Position numbers and translations under genes: made by a program. From Planctomyces sp. (GTDB lineage: Bacteria > Planctomycetota > Planctomycetia > Planctomycetales > Planctomycetaceae): 64,000 bases of DNA. Each line of letters starts with the position of its first letter. Position 1 is the first letter of the stretch. Location: NCBI GenBank assembly GCA_019636235.1, contig JAHBXW010000002.1, forward strand, positions 310,001-374,000. Reading direction: 5' to 3'. The notes below the pieces were generated by a model that worked only from the letters and a program-made list of their open reading frames with translations, was not told the origin of the DNA and did not search any database. This document shows, piece after piece, positions 63,374-64,000 of the stretch.

Positions 63374-64000
63374 TCAGTCGTGCGGCACGACGTGCACCGC
63401 GGGCGTCTTGATCAGCGCCGTCACGTTCGATCCGGGGGCGAGGTCGAGCTCGTCGCGGGATCGGCGGGTGACGAGCGCCGTGAGCTCGAAGCCGCAGTTC
63501 AGGCCGACTCGGACGAGCGGGCCTTCGGGCACGAGCCACAGCACGCTCGCCGGCAGCTGGTTGCGAATGCTGAGTCCCGGTTGCGGTTCGCGTTCAAGGG
63601 CGACATCCTCGCCGCGGATGCAGACGAGGACCCGCCGGGAAGGAGCAGCGGGGGCGACGCCGGTCAATCGCGTGCCGGACACGTCGAGCGATGCGAGGCC
63701 GTCGGCCGTTTCGACAATCGTTGCCGGGACGACCGTCTCCATGCCGACGATCCGAGCGATTCGCGCGTCAGCGGGACGGGAGAAGACGTCCTGAACGGGG
63801 CCCTGCTGGATGATCTCCCCGTCGCGCATGACGGCGATGTCGTCCCCCAGCGCGATGGCCTCGGTGGGATCGTGGGTGACGACAATCGCGGGAATGCCGA
63901 ACTCGCGAAGCTGGCTGCGCAACTGGAGGCGCAGTTCGTCGCGGAGCACGGCGTCGAGTGCTGAGAGGGGCTCGTCGAGCAGCAGCAGCCGCGGCCTGCG
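63374..64000 (-). CDS. ABC transporter ATP-binding protein (ModC-like), N-terminus cut by window edge
   Basis: ATPase subunit of an importer. The visible part begins at Walker B, LLLLDEPLSALD, followed by the D-loop and the switch His in VVTHDPTEAIALGDDIAVM. A C-terminal regulatory (TOBE/MOP-type) domain follows to the stop. The layout resembles ModC/CysA-type proteins, and the C-terminal SALDAVLRDELRLQLRSQL order fits the molybdate branch. The nucleotide-binding P-loop lies beyond 64000. Confidence 0.82.
   Translation of the reverse strand, partial: RRPRLLLLDEPLSALDAVLRDELRLQLRSQLREFGIPAIVVTHDPTEAIALGDDIAVMRDGEIIQQGPVQDVFSRPADARIARIVGMETVVPATIVETADGLASLDVSGTRLTGVAPAAPSRRVLVCIRGEDVALEREPQPGLSIRNQLPASVLWLVPEGPLVRVGLNCGFELTALVTRRSRDELDLAPGSNVTALIKTPAVHVVPHD

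Noticed and set aside
1-64000. CRISPR arrays, tRNA/rRNA genes, transposases and phage genes
   Set aside because: None seen: no regular spaced repeats, no RNA-gene sequence, and no recombinase or structural phage motifs in the translations.

Overview
The window is GC-rich bacterial DNA, most likely from a member of the Planctomycetota. The reasons are exosortase genes of the kind found there (one fused to an EpsI-like domain), a PEP-CTERM protein, several secreted lipoproteins of no recognised family, a CE15 esterase and a murA-murB pair. I saw no rRNA, tRNA, CRISPR array, insertion sequence or phage gene. The two edges cut a polysaccharide deacetylase (left) and an ABC transporter ATPase (right).

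About the first 54 kb is one large exopolysaccharide/capsule locus. The left assembly module (1-10.2 kb) runs leftwards as exosortase, Wzc-like tyrosine kinase, EpsI-like protein and deacetylase. A divergent pair of small related proteins follows, then a rightward outer-membrane export lipoprotein (Wza type), a Gly-rich and a Pro-rich secreted protein. The centre (10.8-44 kb) is almost all rightward and tightly packed. It holds GDP-fucose synthesis (fcl and two gmd paralogues), an ABC exporter (Wzm/Wzt), eleven glycosyltransferases (six GT2, five GT4), three sulfotransferases, a methyltransferase, a Wzy/ligase-like membrane protein, a hexapeptide acyltransferase and a parallel beta-helix protein. 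The peptidoglycan genes murA and murB sit inside this cluster. A four-gene insert between fcl and gmd carries a BASS transporter, a duplicated class II aldolase, a zincin with a VHL-like C-terminal domain and an aldo/keto reductase.

The right assembly module (44.3-54.4 kb) repeats the left one with different gene builds: an exosortase fused to an EpsI-like domain, a membrane TPR protein, the only PEP-CTERM substrate seen, a second Wzc-like kinase and a TPR lipoprotein. A second Wza-type export lipoprotein and a Cys-rich lipoprotein follow on the other strand. Together the genes suggest a fucose-containing, sulfated and acylated polymer that is assembled, exported and perhaps anchored with an exosortase-processed protein.

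From 54.5 kb the content is housekeeping and metabolic: formate-tetrahydrofolate ligase, an M50 site-2 protease with CBS domains, a PfkB sugar kinase, a CE15 glucuronoyl esterase, a divergent RNase HII-like protein, two pilin-like secreted proteins and a ModC-like ABC ATPase. The gaps around the pilin-like genes contain several RNA-like hairpins closed by C(UUCG)G loops on the minus strand.
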